A stretch of DNA of 64,000 nt from contig JAJEFG010000027.1 of the NCBI GenBank assembly GCA_022820545.1, positions 1 to 64,000 of the forward strand. Reading direction: 5' to 3'. Shown here in pieces: positions 52,028 through 60,323 of the stretch. The position numbers and the translations under genes are program-made. The notes below the pieces were generated by a model. The model saw only the letters and a program-made list of their open reading frames with translations, searched no databases and was not told the origin of the DNA. This DNA is from Acidobacteriota bacterium (GTDB lineage Bacteria > Acidobacteriota > Vicinamibacteria > Marinacidobacterales > Marinacidobacteraceae). Within the stretch, counting starts at the first letter, position 1, and every line of letters begins with the position of its first letter.

Positions 52028-53355
52028 TGGAGTCTCCTTCGGTGGGATGGGAAGAGGGCGTCGCTGGTGAACCAGATCCGGAGCCGGTGGCCGGCGCGGA
52101 TCGTGACGGTGGGGAAGCGGTTGAGGAAGCGGTTCATGAGCTGGATGCCGCTTCCGGCGGTGCTCTGGGCCACGCCGGCGCGGTAGCCGGCGAGTCCGCC
52201 GGCGTATGGGTTGGCGCCGATGGCGGCGAAGCCGCTCATGAGGCCGACGGCGCCGGCGGCGAGGAAGGTCGAGAAGTAGTGGCGGTTGACCTGGTCCTTG
52301 AGGGCGCCCTCGCCCAGCGCGTTGAGTCCCTGGAACTGCAGGGCGACGTGCGTCCCGTCGGGCAGGATGACCCGGTGGAAGCCGACGGCGAGCCGCTCCT
52401 GGTCCTGCCCGCGTACGGGCTGGGCGGTGCCGATGAAGCGGCTGCCGCGGGGGATCAGAATCCGCTGGCGGTCGGTGCTGTAGAAGGGGACGGCGACGGT
52501 GGCGAGGACCGGCGACGGGAAGTCGCCGGTGAGCTGGGTGACGAGCACGGCTTCGGCGAACGAGCCTTCGAAGATGCGTTCCCAGCCGGGTGGATCCCTG
52601 GGTGTGGAGAAACGAGGGGGGGTGTCGTAGTCGGGCAGGTTGGACGAATCGGGGAGCGGGACATCGAGCTCTCCCGTCATGGGGGTGTATCCCGATGGGT
52701 CGGCGCGCGGGCGGGCTTCCGCCCGGGTGAGGGCGTCGAGCATCGCGTCTGTGGACTGCTGCGCGGCGGCGGCGAACGGCTCCACGTCGAGGCCGGGACG
52801 TGCCGGGGCCGGCGGTGATGCCGAGGAGGCGCTCCCGGCGCCCGCCGGCGCGCCATCCGCGCCGCGGTAGGACTGCGCGACGGGCTGGGTCCGGAGCGAG
52901 CGGAGCTGGCGTTCGAGCTCTTCGAGCCGGATGGCCTGCCGCAGTTCGTATTCCTCGGGGGTGAGCTCCTCCCCGGTATCGGGGTCGACCGCGGGAAGCT
53001 CGGCAGGCGCCGCGTCGGACCCGGTTGACGGGCGGCCCCCGGTGATGCCGAGCGCGTCGCGGATCCGCTGTCGTTCCGCGTCGCGTTCCTCGATCAGCTG
53101 CTGGTATTCCTGTTGGCGCTCCTGTTGTTCGATCTGGGACCGGAGGCCGCGGGCCATGCCGGGAGCGACGATCGGCTCGTCGGTTTCCGAGCCGGGGGTG
53201 GCGCCGACGAGGTCGTCGGGATCGTCGGAGCTGAGCGAGGCGCTGAGGATGAGGGCGAGCAGGAGGACGGTGATGAGGAGGACGCCGACCTTGGTGACGA
53301 GGTTGGCGGGTAGCGCCCCGGCGGGCTTGCTGGCGATCTGCTTCCAGTCGGGCAT
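52024..53355 (-). CDS. virB10: VirB10/TrbI-like channel protein
   Basis: The 443-residue protein has a short cytoplasmic tail (MPDWKQIASKPAGALPANL), one membrane helix (VGVLLITVLLLALILSASLS), a proline-rich linker and a C-terminal TrbI/VirB10 domain (VLVTQLTGDFPSPVLATVAV, RILIPRGSRFIGTAQPVRGQ, LPDGTHVALQFQGLN). Its TonB-like architecture spans the envelope in type IV secretion. The first ~18 codons are repeated, with changes, at the start of the upstream gene at 54779. The stop overlaps virB5's start. Confidence 0.88.
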   Translation of the reverse strand: MPDWKQIASKPAGALPANLVTKVGVLLITVLLLALILSASLSSDDPDDLVGATPGSETDEPIVAPGMARGLRSQIEQQERQQEYQQLIEERDAERQRIRDALGITGGRPSTGSDAAPAELPAVDPDTGEELTPEEYELRQAIRLEELERQLRSLRTQPVAQSYRGADGAPAGAGSASSASPPAPARPGLDVEPFAAAAQQSTDAMLDALTRAEARPRADPSGYTPMTGELDVPLPDSSNLPDYDTPPRFSTPRDPPGWERIFEGSFAEAVLVTQLTGDFPSPVLATVAVPFYSTDRQRILIPRGSRFIGTAQPVRGQDQERLAVGFHRVILPDGTHVALQFQGLNALGEGALKDQVNRHYFSTFLAAGAVGLMSGFAAIGANPYAGGLAGYRAGVAQSTAGSGIQLMNRFLNRFPTVTIRAGHRLRIWFTSDALFPSHRRRLQ

Positions 53356-54779
53356 CAGTCGGGGGCTCCCAGCCGGAGGCCGCGGTCGAGGTCAGCCCGC
53401 GGCAAAGCGTCGGAGTAGACGGCGCGGTCCCCGTCGAGATCCGACCGGAGGCAGCGGAAGAGGAGGCCGCGGGGGATGGTGGCGGCGGCGTGCCAGCCGG
53501 TGCCGGGCGGCAGACCGGTCTCGCGCATGGCGCAGCCGGCGAACACGCTGCGGAGGGTGCGTTCGACGCGGGTGAGGAACAGCCGCTCGCCGGCCGGATC
53601 GCCGTGGGCGACGTGGTTGACGTAGAGCGAGCCGCCGGGACGGAGGCGGGAGCGGGCCAGGCGGTAGAACTCGACGGTGAGAAGGTGGCGGGGAACGGAT
53701 CGCCAGTTCGTGAAGGCATCGGCGACGATGGCGTCCCAGCCTCCGGGGTCGTCCCGGAGGAAGGCGCGCGCGTCGCGGGCATGGAAGGTCCCCGCGGCGC
53801 CTTCGGGGACGTCCAGGAAGTCGGAGGCGATGCGCTCCAGGTCCGGGTCGAGGTCGAGGAAGACCGGCTCGAGCGCGCAGGGGGCGCCCTGGCCGATGGT
53901 CATCCCGCCGGCGCCGAGCACCAGCACACGCGTCTCGCCGGCTTCGCACAGGGTCGCCTCGAGGAGCTCGACATAGGGCCAACCCTTGCCGGCGGCGTCA
54001 TGGCGGGAGGCCCATTGCTGGTTGAGTTCGAGGACCCGCCCGCCGTCGCGCTCCGCAATGCGATAGTCGGCGTAGGCGTTGCGCTCGACGTAGACGGACG
54101 CCTCGGTCCAGAGGTCGACGGCGAGGAAGACGGCAACGGCCGCGCAGGCGGCCAGCGGGACGCTGCGCCGGAAGGCCAGCAGGGCCGCGCCCAGCAGGCC
54201 TGCGCAGAGGACGAGTGCGGCGGCGGCGGTACCGAGAAAGCGCAACAGCAGGAACGTCGTGGCGAGCGCCCCCGCGACGTTCCCGACGGTGGAGAGGGCG
54301 AAGACGCGGCCGGCGGTCGCCGAGCGTTCGCCGGTGGGCGCGCAGGCGTGGGCCAGCAGAACGCACTCCGCGAGGAGCCAGCCGACGGGAGCGATGCCCA
54401 CGACCGCGTAGAAGGCCGCCTGGACCAGCGGGGGGAGCGGCAGGCCGAAGGCCAGCAGGATGCCGGGCTCGGACAGCCAGAAGGCGGCGAGGGCGGCGGC
54501 GAGCGTCAGGCGGAACGCGAGCCGCGGGCGGGGGTCGCCGTCACGGGCGAGGCGCCCGCCGCGGCGGTACCCGCCGGCGAGGGCGGCCAGGTAGGCGGCG
54601 AGGAGCACGGTGGTGACGTCCACCGAGGTCCCGGCCCAGGGGGCGATGCGCCGCAGCGCCAGGATCTCGGTGCCCAGCGAGGCGTAGCCCTCCGCAAGCA
54701 GGATCGCGCCGAGGGCGAGCGGGGAGAGGCGGTCGGGTGCGCCGGCGGGGTTGGCGGCGATGCGTTTCCAGATGGGCAT
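53355..54779 (-). CDS. spermidine-synthase-like fused membrane protein
   Basis: The 474-residue protein has an N-terminal block of about six to eight membrane helices (for example LSPLALGAILLAEGYASLGT and AAYLAALAGGYRRGGR) and a C-terminal Rossmann domain with VLVLGAGGMTIG, VFLDLDPDLERIASDF and WDAIVADAFTNWRSVPRHLL, as in fused MFS/spermidine-synthase proteins. No channel role is known for such proteins. Its first 18 residues, MPIWKRIAANPAGAP, mimic the VirB10 start. Stop and VirB10 start share one base (TGATG). It sits between virB9 and virB10. Confidence 0.72.
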   Translation of the reverse strand: MPIWKRIAANPAGAPDRLSPLALGAILLAEGYASLGTEILALRRIAPWAGTSVDVTTVLLAAYLAALAGGYRRGGRLARDGDPRPRLAFRLTLAAALAAFWLSEPGILLAFGLPLPPLVQAAFYAVVGIAPVGWLLAECVLLAHACAPTGERSATAGRVFALSTVGNVAGALATTFLLLRFLGTAAAALVLCAGLLGAALLAFRRSVPLAACAAVAVFLAVDLWTEASVYVERNAYADYRIAERDGGRVLELNQQWASRHDAAGKGWPYVELLEATLCEAGETRVLVLGAGGMTIGQGAPCALEPVFLDLDPDLERIASDFLDVPEGAAGTFHARDARAFLRDDPGGWDAIVADAFTNWRSVPRHLLTVEFYRLARSRLRPGGSLYVNHVAHGDPAGERLFLTRVERTLRSVFAGCAMRETGLPPGTGWHAAATIPRGLLFRCLRSDLDGDRAVYSDALPRADLDRGLRLGAPD

Positions 54780-55096
54780 GGGGGGCTGTCAGACAGATCT
54801 GGGCGTTGGGAAGCGACTCCGGAGCCATGCGGGAGCAGGGGTTTCTCCGGAAATGGCCCTGGAAGGCGCAAGAACGGGCCTTCCTCGCCGTTTCCGGGCT
54901 CCACACGATGCCGAGATCCGCCGGACGGCGGCGCGCTCCTGCGGCCTTTCAGGCGCGGTTGCGCGCCGTGTGTGGGGTGGTCCAGAGGCCGCACGGAGGC
55001 ATCGGAGTCGAAGGCTGGCGTTCTCCGGACGGTCCGGAGGACCGGCCGTCTCCGCGAGGGGGGATCCCGAGCGGCGGGGGGAGCGGTGAGCGATGT
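54780..55096. other. non-coding gap upstream of synthase-like gene
   Basis: This 317-base gap follows virB9 on the minus strand and precedes the synthase-like gene. It holds no convincing gene. An 11-base palindrome, CTGTCAGACAG, lies at 54785-54795. As the largest gap in the T4SS core it may mark an insertion point. Confidence 0.5.
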
Positions 55097-55987
55097 TCAC
55101 GGCAGGGGGTCCGGGGGCGTGAAGCGCCAGCGGGCACGTTCCCTGCCGAGCTGCAGCCAGCCTTCGCCGATGATGCGGCGAACGACGTAGAGACCGGTCT
55201 CGGTGAGGTCGTAGGGGACGAGGGAGGGCTCGCCGTCCTTGCGCTCGTAGAGCGCGGGGGACTCCTGGGCGCGGCTCCGGAGGTAGGTGAACTGGCCGTC
55301 GTGCCACATGGCCTCGACCAGGAAGGGCCACTCGCGGGCTTTCTTGTCGAGGGTGTAGGGGAACTCGATCCGGAGCGGATAGGCGGCGCGGTAGGCGTCG
55401 ATCTCCTCCGCGGCGGCCTGGCGGGCCGCGTCGATCTGCTCTTCGGCGTCGGCCCGGGCGGCCTGCACCTCGGCGCGCGCCTGGGTGGCCATGGCCTGGT
55501 AGGACTGGACCCGGGAGCGGGCGACGAATGCCGGCTCGTGGGCGCCGCGGGCCGTCGGCGCGGGGACGTCGGTGGTGCCGTCGTCCGGCCCGGCGGCCGG
55601 GAAGCGGACGACGAGGTGGGGCTCCTCTTCTGCGGACTCGGCGACGAGGAAGGTGTAGATCCGTCCGGACTCGCAGACCAGCGCGATGTTGGTCGCGGCA
55701 TCGTCCGCGATCGGCTTGAGGAAGGCGACGTTGGCGCTGCCGGAGAGGTGCCAGTACTCGGCGTCGCCGACGACGAAGTCCAGGATGGTCTCGTGCGGCG
55801 GGAGGGTGATGACGGTGGTGTGGCGGGTGCGGGTCTGGAGCCTCCAGACGGTGTCCTCGGGGGTGTCGTCGAGCCGGAGGATGTGCCCGTCCTGGGGCGC
55901 CGCGAGCGGTGCGAGCCCCTGGCAGAGGAGGAACACGAGCAGGAAGAGGAGGAGACGGGGCGGGATCGCGGGGAAGCCGGGGATCAT
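55097..55987 (-). CDS. virB9: VirB9/TrbG-like outer channel protein
   Basis: The 296-residue protein has a signal peptide (LLLFLLVFLLCQGLAPLAA). The mature part contains VITLPPHETILDFVVGDAEY and SANVAFLKPIADDAATNIAL, which match VirB9/TrbG N-terminal domain motifs, and a C-terminal FVVRRIIGEGWLQLG-like segment. VirB9 links VirB10 to the outer membrane. It overlaps virB4 by four bases. Confidence 0.85.
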   Translation of the reverse strand: MIPGFPAIPPRLLLFLLVFLLCQGLAPLAAPQDGHILRLDDTPEDTVWRLQTRTRHTTVITLPPHETILDFVVGDAEYWHLSGSANVAFLKPIADDAATNIALVCESGRIYTFLVAESAEEEPHLVVRFPAAGPDDGTTDVPAPTARGAHEPAFVARSRVQSYQAMATQARAEVQAARADAEEQIDAARQAAAEEIDAYRAAYPLRIEFPYTLDKKAREWPFLVEAMWHDGQFTYLRSRAQESPALYERKDGEPSLVPYDLTETGLYVVRRIIGEGWLQLGRERARWRFTPPDPLP

Positions 55988-58419
55988 GTGGAGAGCTCCG
56001 TTTGTCTGGCGAGGGCGGCGAGGCCGCCGGTGAGGCCGTGCGCCGCGACCGCCTCGGCGCGCCGCTCGGAGTCGATGGGAGAGGACGTGTAGAGCCAGTA
56101 GCTCTCGGGGTCGACGTGGAGGCGGAGGACGCCGGCGGACTGGGACCGGCGCAGGTAGAGCTCCTGCTTGGGGACGAGCTGGCGGATGGTGGCCATCTCC
56201 GTCTCGTTGAGGCGGAAGATCTCGCCGACCTGGTCGGGGAGGTCGGGATTGGCCAGGAAGAGCTTCGTCGGGAGGGACTCGAGGAGCCCCTTCGCCGCCG
56301 GGCTGGCGGTGACGTCGATCGCCGACTGGGTGGCAAGGACGAGGGCGGCGTTGCGCTTCCGCCAGGTCTTCGCCGCCTCCGCGAGGTAGGCGAGGATGGC
56401 GGGGTCCCGGAGGTACCGCCAGGCCTCGTCGACGACCATCAGCTTGACGCGGGCCGCCTCGTCCGGGTTGTCGAGGGCGAGGCGCATGCGTTCCAGGAGG
56501 TAGAACAGGGCGGCCTCGCAGAGGTCCTCGTGCTCGGCGGCGCCCGCGAGGTCGATGACCTGCCAGTCCTGGAGCTGCAGCTCGTCAGCGCCCGGGTTGT
56601 CGAAGTAGGCGGCCCAGGCGCCGTTGCCGTGCCAGCGGCTCATGGCCGGCCACATCCCCTTCGGCAGGGAGGAGACGAACGCGGACAGGGAGCGCTGGGC
56701 CTCGGAGAAGGCGTAGAGGTCCTCGACGCGGTTCCGGATCTCGGACGGGTCCCGTCCGGTGAGTTCGTAGCCGCCGATGCGGAGGAGGCGGGTGATCCAG
56801 CCGGTGAGGAACTGGAAGGTCCGCTCGCCGGAGGGCAGGGAGAAGGGCTTGAGGGCGAGCGCGCCGTCGGCGCGCTCGGGGGCGAGCTGGAGGTAGCCGC
56901 CGCCCAGGAACTGGGTGAGCCACCGGTAGGAGCCGCCGAGGTCCAGGATGAGGACCCGCGGCTGGTACTGGAGGGCCTGGACGAGCAGGAAGTTGAGCGT
57001 GAAGCTCTTGCCCGCGCCGGTGGCGCCGAGGATGAGCGTGTGCCCGACATCGGCCCCCGCGAAGAGGTCGTAGTGATACGAGGTCTTCCAGGGAGTCTCG
57101 AACGTGGCCAAGGCCGGCCGGGAGAGGTGCTTGCTGACCCGGTGGCCGCGCGGGGGCCCGAAGAGTGGCGCCAGGCAGGAGGCGACGCCCGCGCTCGCGA
57201 AGACGGAACGGATCTGCCGCTTGCGCGGCATGGCCGGCATGCGCGCGAACCAGCTGGCGAGCTGGCCGTAGCCCTCGCGGATGAGCTTGGCGTCGCAGCC
57301 GGAGAAGATCCGGCGCAGTTCAGCGTCCTGGCGCTCCGTTTCCGCGAGCGGACCGTGCAGCGCGATCGTTAGCGATACGTCGCCGTAGCCGACGCCGTCG
57401 GCCTCGAGCTCGACGAGGGCGCCGCCGAGGCGGTCGGCCTCGGCGTCGGCGGCGGCATCGACCATGGCCGAAGCCGTGCCCTCGGTGTCCTGCACGTGCG
57501 CCGCCATGGAGTAGCGCTTCGAGAAGTAGTGGCGCTGCGCGCTCCGGATCTTGCGCCGGGCGGCCTCGAGGGCGTAGGGACGCCACTCGAGAGACAGGGT
57601 GAACCGCGCCTCCATGCGGGCGAGTTCGTAGAGGAGGTTCGCGCGGGCGGTGGCCGGCGGCGAGAGGAGGGAGTAGAGGATGACGGGCTCGCCGTCGAGC
57701 CGGAGGTGTTGGCGCTCGGCTTCGAGTTCGGAGAGCGGCAGCCGCCAGTTGAGGGCGCTGGCCGCGGCGTCGCCGTGCCACTCGAGGCCGGGACGGTTGA
57801 CGAGTTCGCTCAGGAAGGGAGTCGCCTCGTCCGCCGGCAGGAGGCGGATCGGGGTGACCTCGTTGGCGAGGGCGGCGGAGGCCTCGACGAGCTGGCGGAA
57901 GCGGGTGGCGGCCTGGCGCACCTCGGCGAGGAGAAAGACGGACTCGTGGGGGTTACGGCGCGCCCGGAGCCAGTTGCGCGCGTACTCGACCAGCCAGTGG
58001 TTGCCCCGGGGGCCGGAGCGACCCGCCCGCTCGAGGCCGGGGTTGTGGCTCCAGACGACGAACGTCCGGAGGTCGTGGATCCGGGACAGGAGGAAGTCGC
58101 GCCGGTTCCGCTGGGAGAGGGCCGCGACGCCGTCGAGGCCGGTGACCTCGCCCAGGACGCCGGGGCGACGGAGCAGGTAGAAGTAGAGCCGGGTGCTGGT
58201 GTCGAGGGAGGAGAGCAGGCGCTGCCAGCGGTTCAGCACCTGGTCCAGCTGCTCGGGAGTGCGGCCGTCCAGGACGGCCGGCTCCAGTTCGGCGGCCGCC
58301 AGGAACTCGCCGGCGCGGGTGAGGCAGAAGGGATGTTCCTTCAGCCAGCCCCAGTAGGGCAGCTCGTCGGCGAGCGCGCCCGCCGCGGCGAAGTCCTGCT
58401 GCTCGGCCCGGAGGTTCAT
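55984..58419 (-). CDS. virB4: VirB4/TrbE-type secretion ATPase
   Basis: The 811-residue protein has Walker A as GATGAGKSFTLNFLL (about residues 463-477) and Walker B as LMVVDEAWRYLRD (about 655-667), with the N-terminal VirB4/TrbE domain (RRPGVLGEVTGLDGVAALS). This ATPase energises pilus assembly. The start at 58419 overlaps the virB3 stop (ATGA), and the 3' end overlaps virB9. Confidence 0.93.
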   Translation of the reverse strand: MNLRAEQQDFAAAGALADELPYWGWLKEHPFCLTRAGEFLAAAELEPAVLDGRTPEQLDQVLNRWQRLLSSLDTSTRLYFYLLRRPGVLGEVTGLDGVAALSQRNRRDFLLSRIHDLRTFVVWSHNPGLERAGRSGPRGNHWLVEYARNWLRARRNPHESVFLLAEVRQAATRFRQLVEASAALANEVTPIRLLPADEATPFLSELVNRPGLEWHGDAAASALNWRLPLSELEAERQHLRLDGEPVILYSLLSPPATARANLLYELARMEARFTLSLEWRPYALEAARRKIRSAQRHYFSKRYSMAAHVQDTEGTASAMVDAAADAEADRLGGALVELEADGVGYGDVSLTIALHGPLAETERQDAELRRIFSGCDAKLIREGYGQLASWFARMPAMPRKRQIRSVFASAGVASCLAPLFGPPRGHRVSKHLSRPALATFETPWKTSYHYDLFAGADVGHTLILGATGAGKSFTLNFLLVQALQYQPRVLILDLGGSYRWLTQFLGGGYLQLAPERADGALALKPFSLPSGERTFQFLTGWITRLLRIGGYELTGRDPSEIRNRVEDLYAFSEAQRSLSAFVSSLPKGMWPAMSRWHGNGAWAAYFDNPGADELQLQDWQVIDLAGAAEHEDLCEAALFYLLERMRLALDNPDEAARVKLMVVDEAWRYLRDPAILAYLAEAAKTWRKRNAALVLATQSAIDVTASPAAKGLLESLPTKLFLANPDLPDQVGEIFRLNETEMATIRQLVPKQELYLRRSQSAGVLRLHVDPESYWLYTSSPIDSERRAEAVAAHGLTGGLAALARQTELST

Positions 58420-58706
58420 TCGAGGAGGTCGACGTGCCAGAGGCTCGGCTTGCCGGGGTCGTAGCGGACGCGGCTCGTGGCGCTCGCCGCGACGATGGAC
58501 AGCATGTTCGGGTCCTGGCGCCAGGCGAGCCAGCCGGCGGCGTAGAGGGTGCCGAAGATCAGGCCGCCCGTGACGAGCGAGTTGATGGCGTTCCACATCG
58601 CCAGGCCGAGGGTGAGAGACAGCAGGAACCACCGTCTCTCGACCCCCATGATGGTGAGCGGCCGGCTCAGGGCGGGGTGGCCGTGCCAGGCGCGCTTGCC
58701 GGTCAC
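58416..58706 (-). CDS. virB3: VirB3/TrbD-like inner-membrane protein
   Basis: The 96-residue protein has two hydrophobic segments (FLLSLTLGLAMWNAINSLVT, TGGLIFGTLYAAGWLAW) and a basic N-terminus, as in VirB3/TrbD. It overlaps virB4's start. The GTG start lies 12-15 bases after site C of the ATACGGTAT repeat. It is required for pilus assembly with VirB4 in other systems. Confidence 0.8.
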   Translation of the reverse strand: MTGKRAWHGHPALSRPLTIMGVERRWFLLSLTLGLAMWNAINSLVTGGLIFGTLYAAGWLAWRQDPNMLSIVAASATSRVRYDPGKPSLWHVDLLE

Positions 58707-58717
58707 GATTCAAGCCC

Positions 58718-58772
58718 GACCGTATGCACGGTCAATACCGTATGGCGTCATACGATCAATACCGTATGGACG
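58718..58772. promoter_or_regulatory. ATACGGTAT repeat, site C (virB3 operator)
   Basis: On the minus strand the site reads CCATACGGTATTGATCGTAT, CGCCATACGGTATTGACCGT and GCATACGGTCGGGC. The motif CATACGGTATTGAYCGT is shared with site B at parA. It lies between virB2 and virB3, so transfer genes may be controlled separately after virB2. Confidence 0.65.
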
Positions 58773-58774
58773 GG

Positions 58775-59071
58775 TCAGAAGAGCCAGCCGAGGAAGTTCA
58801 CGGCGCCCATCGCCATGCCGAGGCCGAAGATGATCCCGGCCAGGGCCTTCTTGGAGCCGCCCTCGCCGAAGGCGAACATCAGCCCGCCGATGACGATGGC
58901 GATCAGGGACAGGCCGCGGGCGATCGGGCCGGTGAAGGCGGTCTCGAGGACCGAGACGGCGTTCAGCCAGGGGCTGGTGCCTGCCATCGTGGCGAACGCG
59001 GCGCTCGGCACGAGCACAGCGGCGGCAGCCAGGATGATGGCCGCACGGATATGGGATGTGGTGCGCTTCAT
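58775..59071 (-). CDS. virB2: VirB2/TrbC-like pilin
   Basis: The 98-residue protein has a cleavable N-terminal signal (AAIILAAAAVLVPSAAFA, cleavage near AFA) and two hydrophobic helices (GPIARGLSLIAIVIGGLMFA, LAGIIFGLGMAMGAVNFLG) typical of VirB2/TrbC pilins. It begins the T4SS gene order. Site C follows its stop. Confidence 0.85.
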   Translation of the reverse strand: MKRTTSHIRAAIILAAAAVLVPSAAFATMAGTSPWLNAVSVLETAFTGPIARGLSLIAIVIGGLMFAFGEGGSKKALAGIIFGLGMAMGAVNFLGWLF

Positions 59072-59092
59072 GGAAGAGCCTCCTGGGTTGGG

Positions 59093-59410
59093 TTAGTCGG
59101 TGAAGTCGCCCTGCTCCTGTTCGGCAAGGCGGCGGGCAAGGTCGGGATCGCCGTCGCCGCGGCGAACCGAGCGCTCCGCGAGGTCGACCTTCCGGCCGAT
59201 GTCGTAGAGCCCCAGGCTCCGCAGGATCCCGGCGACGGCAATGACGACGGTGAGGAAGGCCGCGCCCGCGTAGAGGGTGATCGGCCACCAGTACTCGGTG
59301 ACGATGACCCGGCGGTAGGGTGCGAGGTAGTCGAAGTGGGAGGCCCCGAAGAAGACGGCCAGCGCCGTGACCGCGACGGTGACGCCGACGCTCACTTTCC
59401 AGGGATGCAT
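59093..59410 (-). CDS. two-helix membrane protein of transfer locus
   Basis: The 105-residue protein has two membrane helices (VTVAVTALAVFFGASHFDYL, ITLYAGAAFLTVVIAVAGIL) and a helical, basic C-terminus. It lies 20 bases upstream of virB2 and is probably co-transcribed. Role unknown. Confidence 0.6.
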   Translation of the reverse strand: MHPWKVSVGVTVAVTALAVFFGASHFDYLAPYRRVIVTEYWWPITLYAGAAFLTVVIAVAGILRSLGLYDIGRKVDLAERSVRRGDGDPDLARRLAEQEQGDFTD

Positions 59411-59411
59411 C

Positions 59412-60314
59412 TCAGATCTCCATCAGCTCCCGCGGCGTCGGGTCCCTCCCCCCGCCGCTGCGCTGTGGTCTTGCCGCCTCCCGAAAGGCTTTCGCGATGG
59501 TTCTCGCGATGAGGCGGCCGGCCTTGCCGTTCGAGCCGTGGAGCGCGAAGCCCGCCGCGGCCTTCGCCGCGATCGCGCCTTCGCGGTAGTGCTCGGTGGT
59601 GACCTCGATGTTCACCCGGCCGAACGTCTGTCCCCCGGCATCCTCCTCGAGGGTGTATTCGAGCTGCGCGTCCGGGAACGACACCGCCCCCTCCGGGGAG
59701 TGGGGAAGTCCGAGCTCGGCGGCCGCGCGCCGCCGTTCGGCGTCGGCCGCCTTCCGCCCCGCCCGGGCCCGGGCCCGCTCGCTCCGCCGGACCACGATGC
59801 GGCGCAGCTCCGCGTCGAGCCGGACCCGGAGCGCCTCGACTCCCTTGGCGGCGAGCTCTTCCCGGGCGGCAAGCACGGCGCGGTAGACGGCGACGTCGTG
59901 GGCGAGGTCCTCGCGGCGTCCGATCCCGCTCCAGAAGTGCTGTCCGTCGGCGCCGCCGCGGCTCTCCGCGGCGGCCTGCGCCTCCGCGGCTCCCTTCCTG
60001 GTCGCCGCCAGGACAGTGAAGGAGCCGCCGTTCGGCCCGTCCGCCTGATGCTCGGTCACGAGGCCCTCGCGCTTGAGGCGGTTGATGCCGGCGCGCGCGG
60101 CGTAGGGGTGGCCGTCGAAGTGGACGGCCGCGATGTCCTGGTAGGCGGCGACTCGATGGGCGCTGATGTCCACGAGCGCGCCTTCGCGCCGGTCCCGGCC
60201 GCGGGGAGCGCCGTCCCGGGAACCGTGTTCCCGGCGGTGTCCGGTGCGCCGCGGCTCGCGGCCGCGGGGGGCGGCCGGCCTGGTGGGATGGCGGGGCTCC
60301 GGACGGCGACTCAT
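59412..60314 (-). CDS. winged-helix mobilisation-like protein
   Basis: The 300-residue protein has a basic, disordered N-terminus (RRPEPRHPTRPAAPRGREP) and a winged-helix region (YQDIAAVHFDGHPYAARAGI, RLKREGLVTEHQADGP). The C-terminal part contains FPDAQLEYTLEEDAGG and repeated helices. It resembles DNA-binding accessory proteins associated with conjugation, but no catalytic relaxase motif is present. Function is inferred from context. Confidence 0.55.
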   Translation of the reverse strand: MSRRPEPRHPTRPAAPRGREPRRTGHRREHGSRDGAPRGRDRREGALVDISAHRVAAYQDIAAVHFDGHPYAARAGINRLKREGLVTEHQADGPNGGSFTVLAATRKGAAEAQAAAESRGGADGQHFWSGIGRREDLAHDVAVYRAVLAAREELAAKGVEALRVRLDAELRRIVVRRSERARARAGRKAADAERRRAAAELGLPHSPEGAVSFPDAQLEYTLEEDAGGQTFGRVNIEVTTEHYREGAIAAKAAAGFALHGSNGKAGRLIARTIAKAFREAARPQRSGGGRDPTPRELMEI

Positions 60315-60323
60315 GGGCGGGGG

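Noticed and set aside
54780-55096. Short frames in the gap upstream of the synthase-like gene
   Set aside because: They show no domain, no ribosome site and poor composition.
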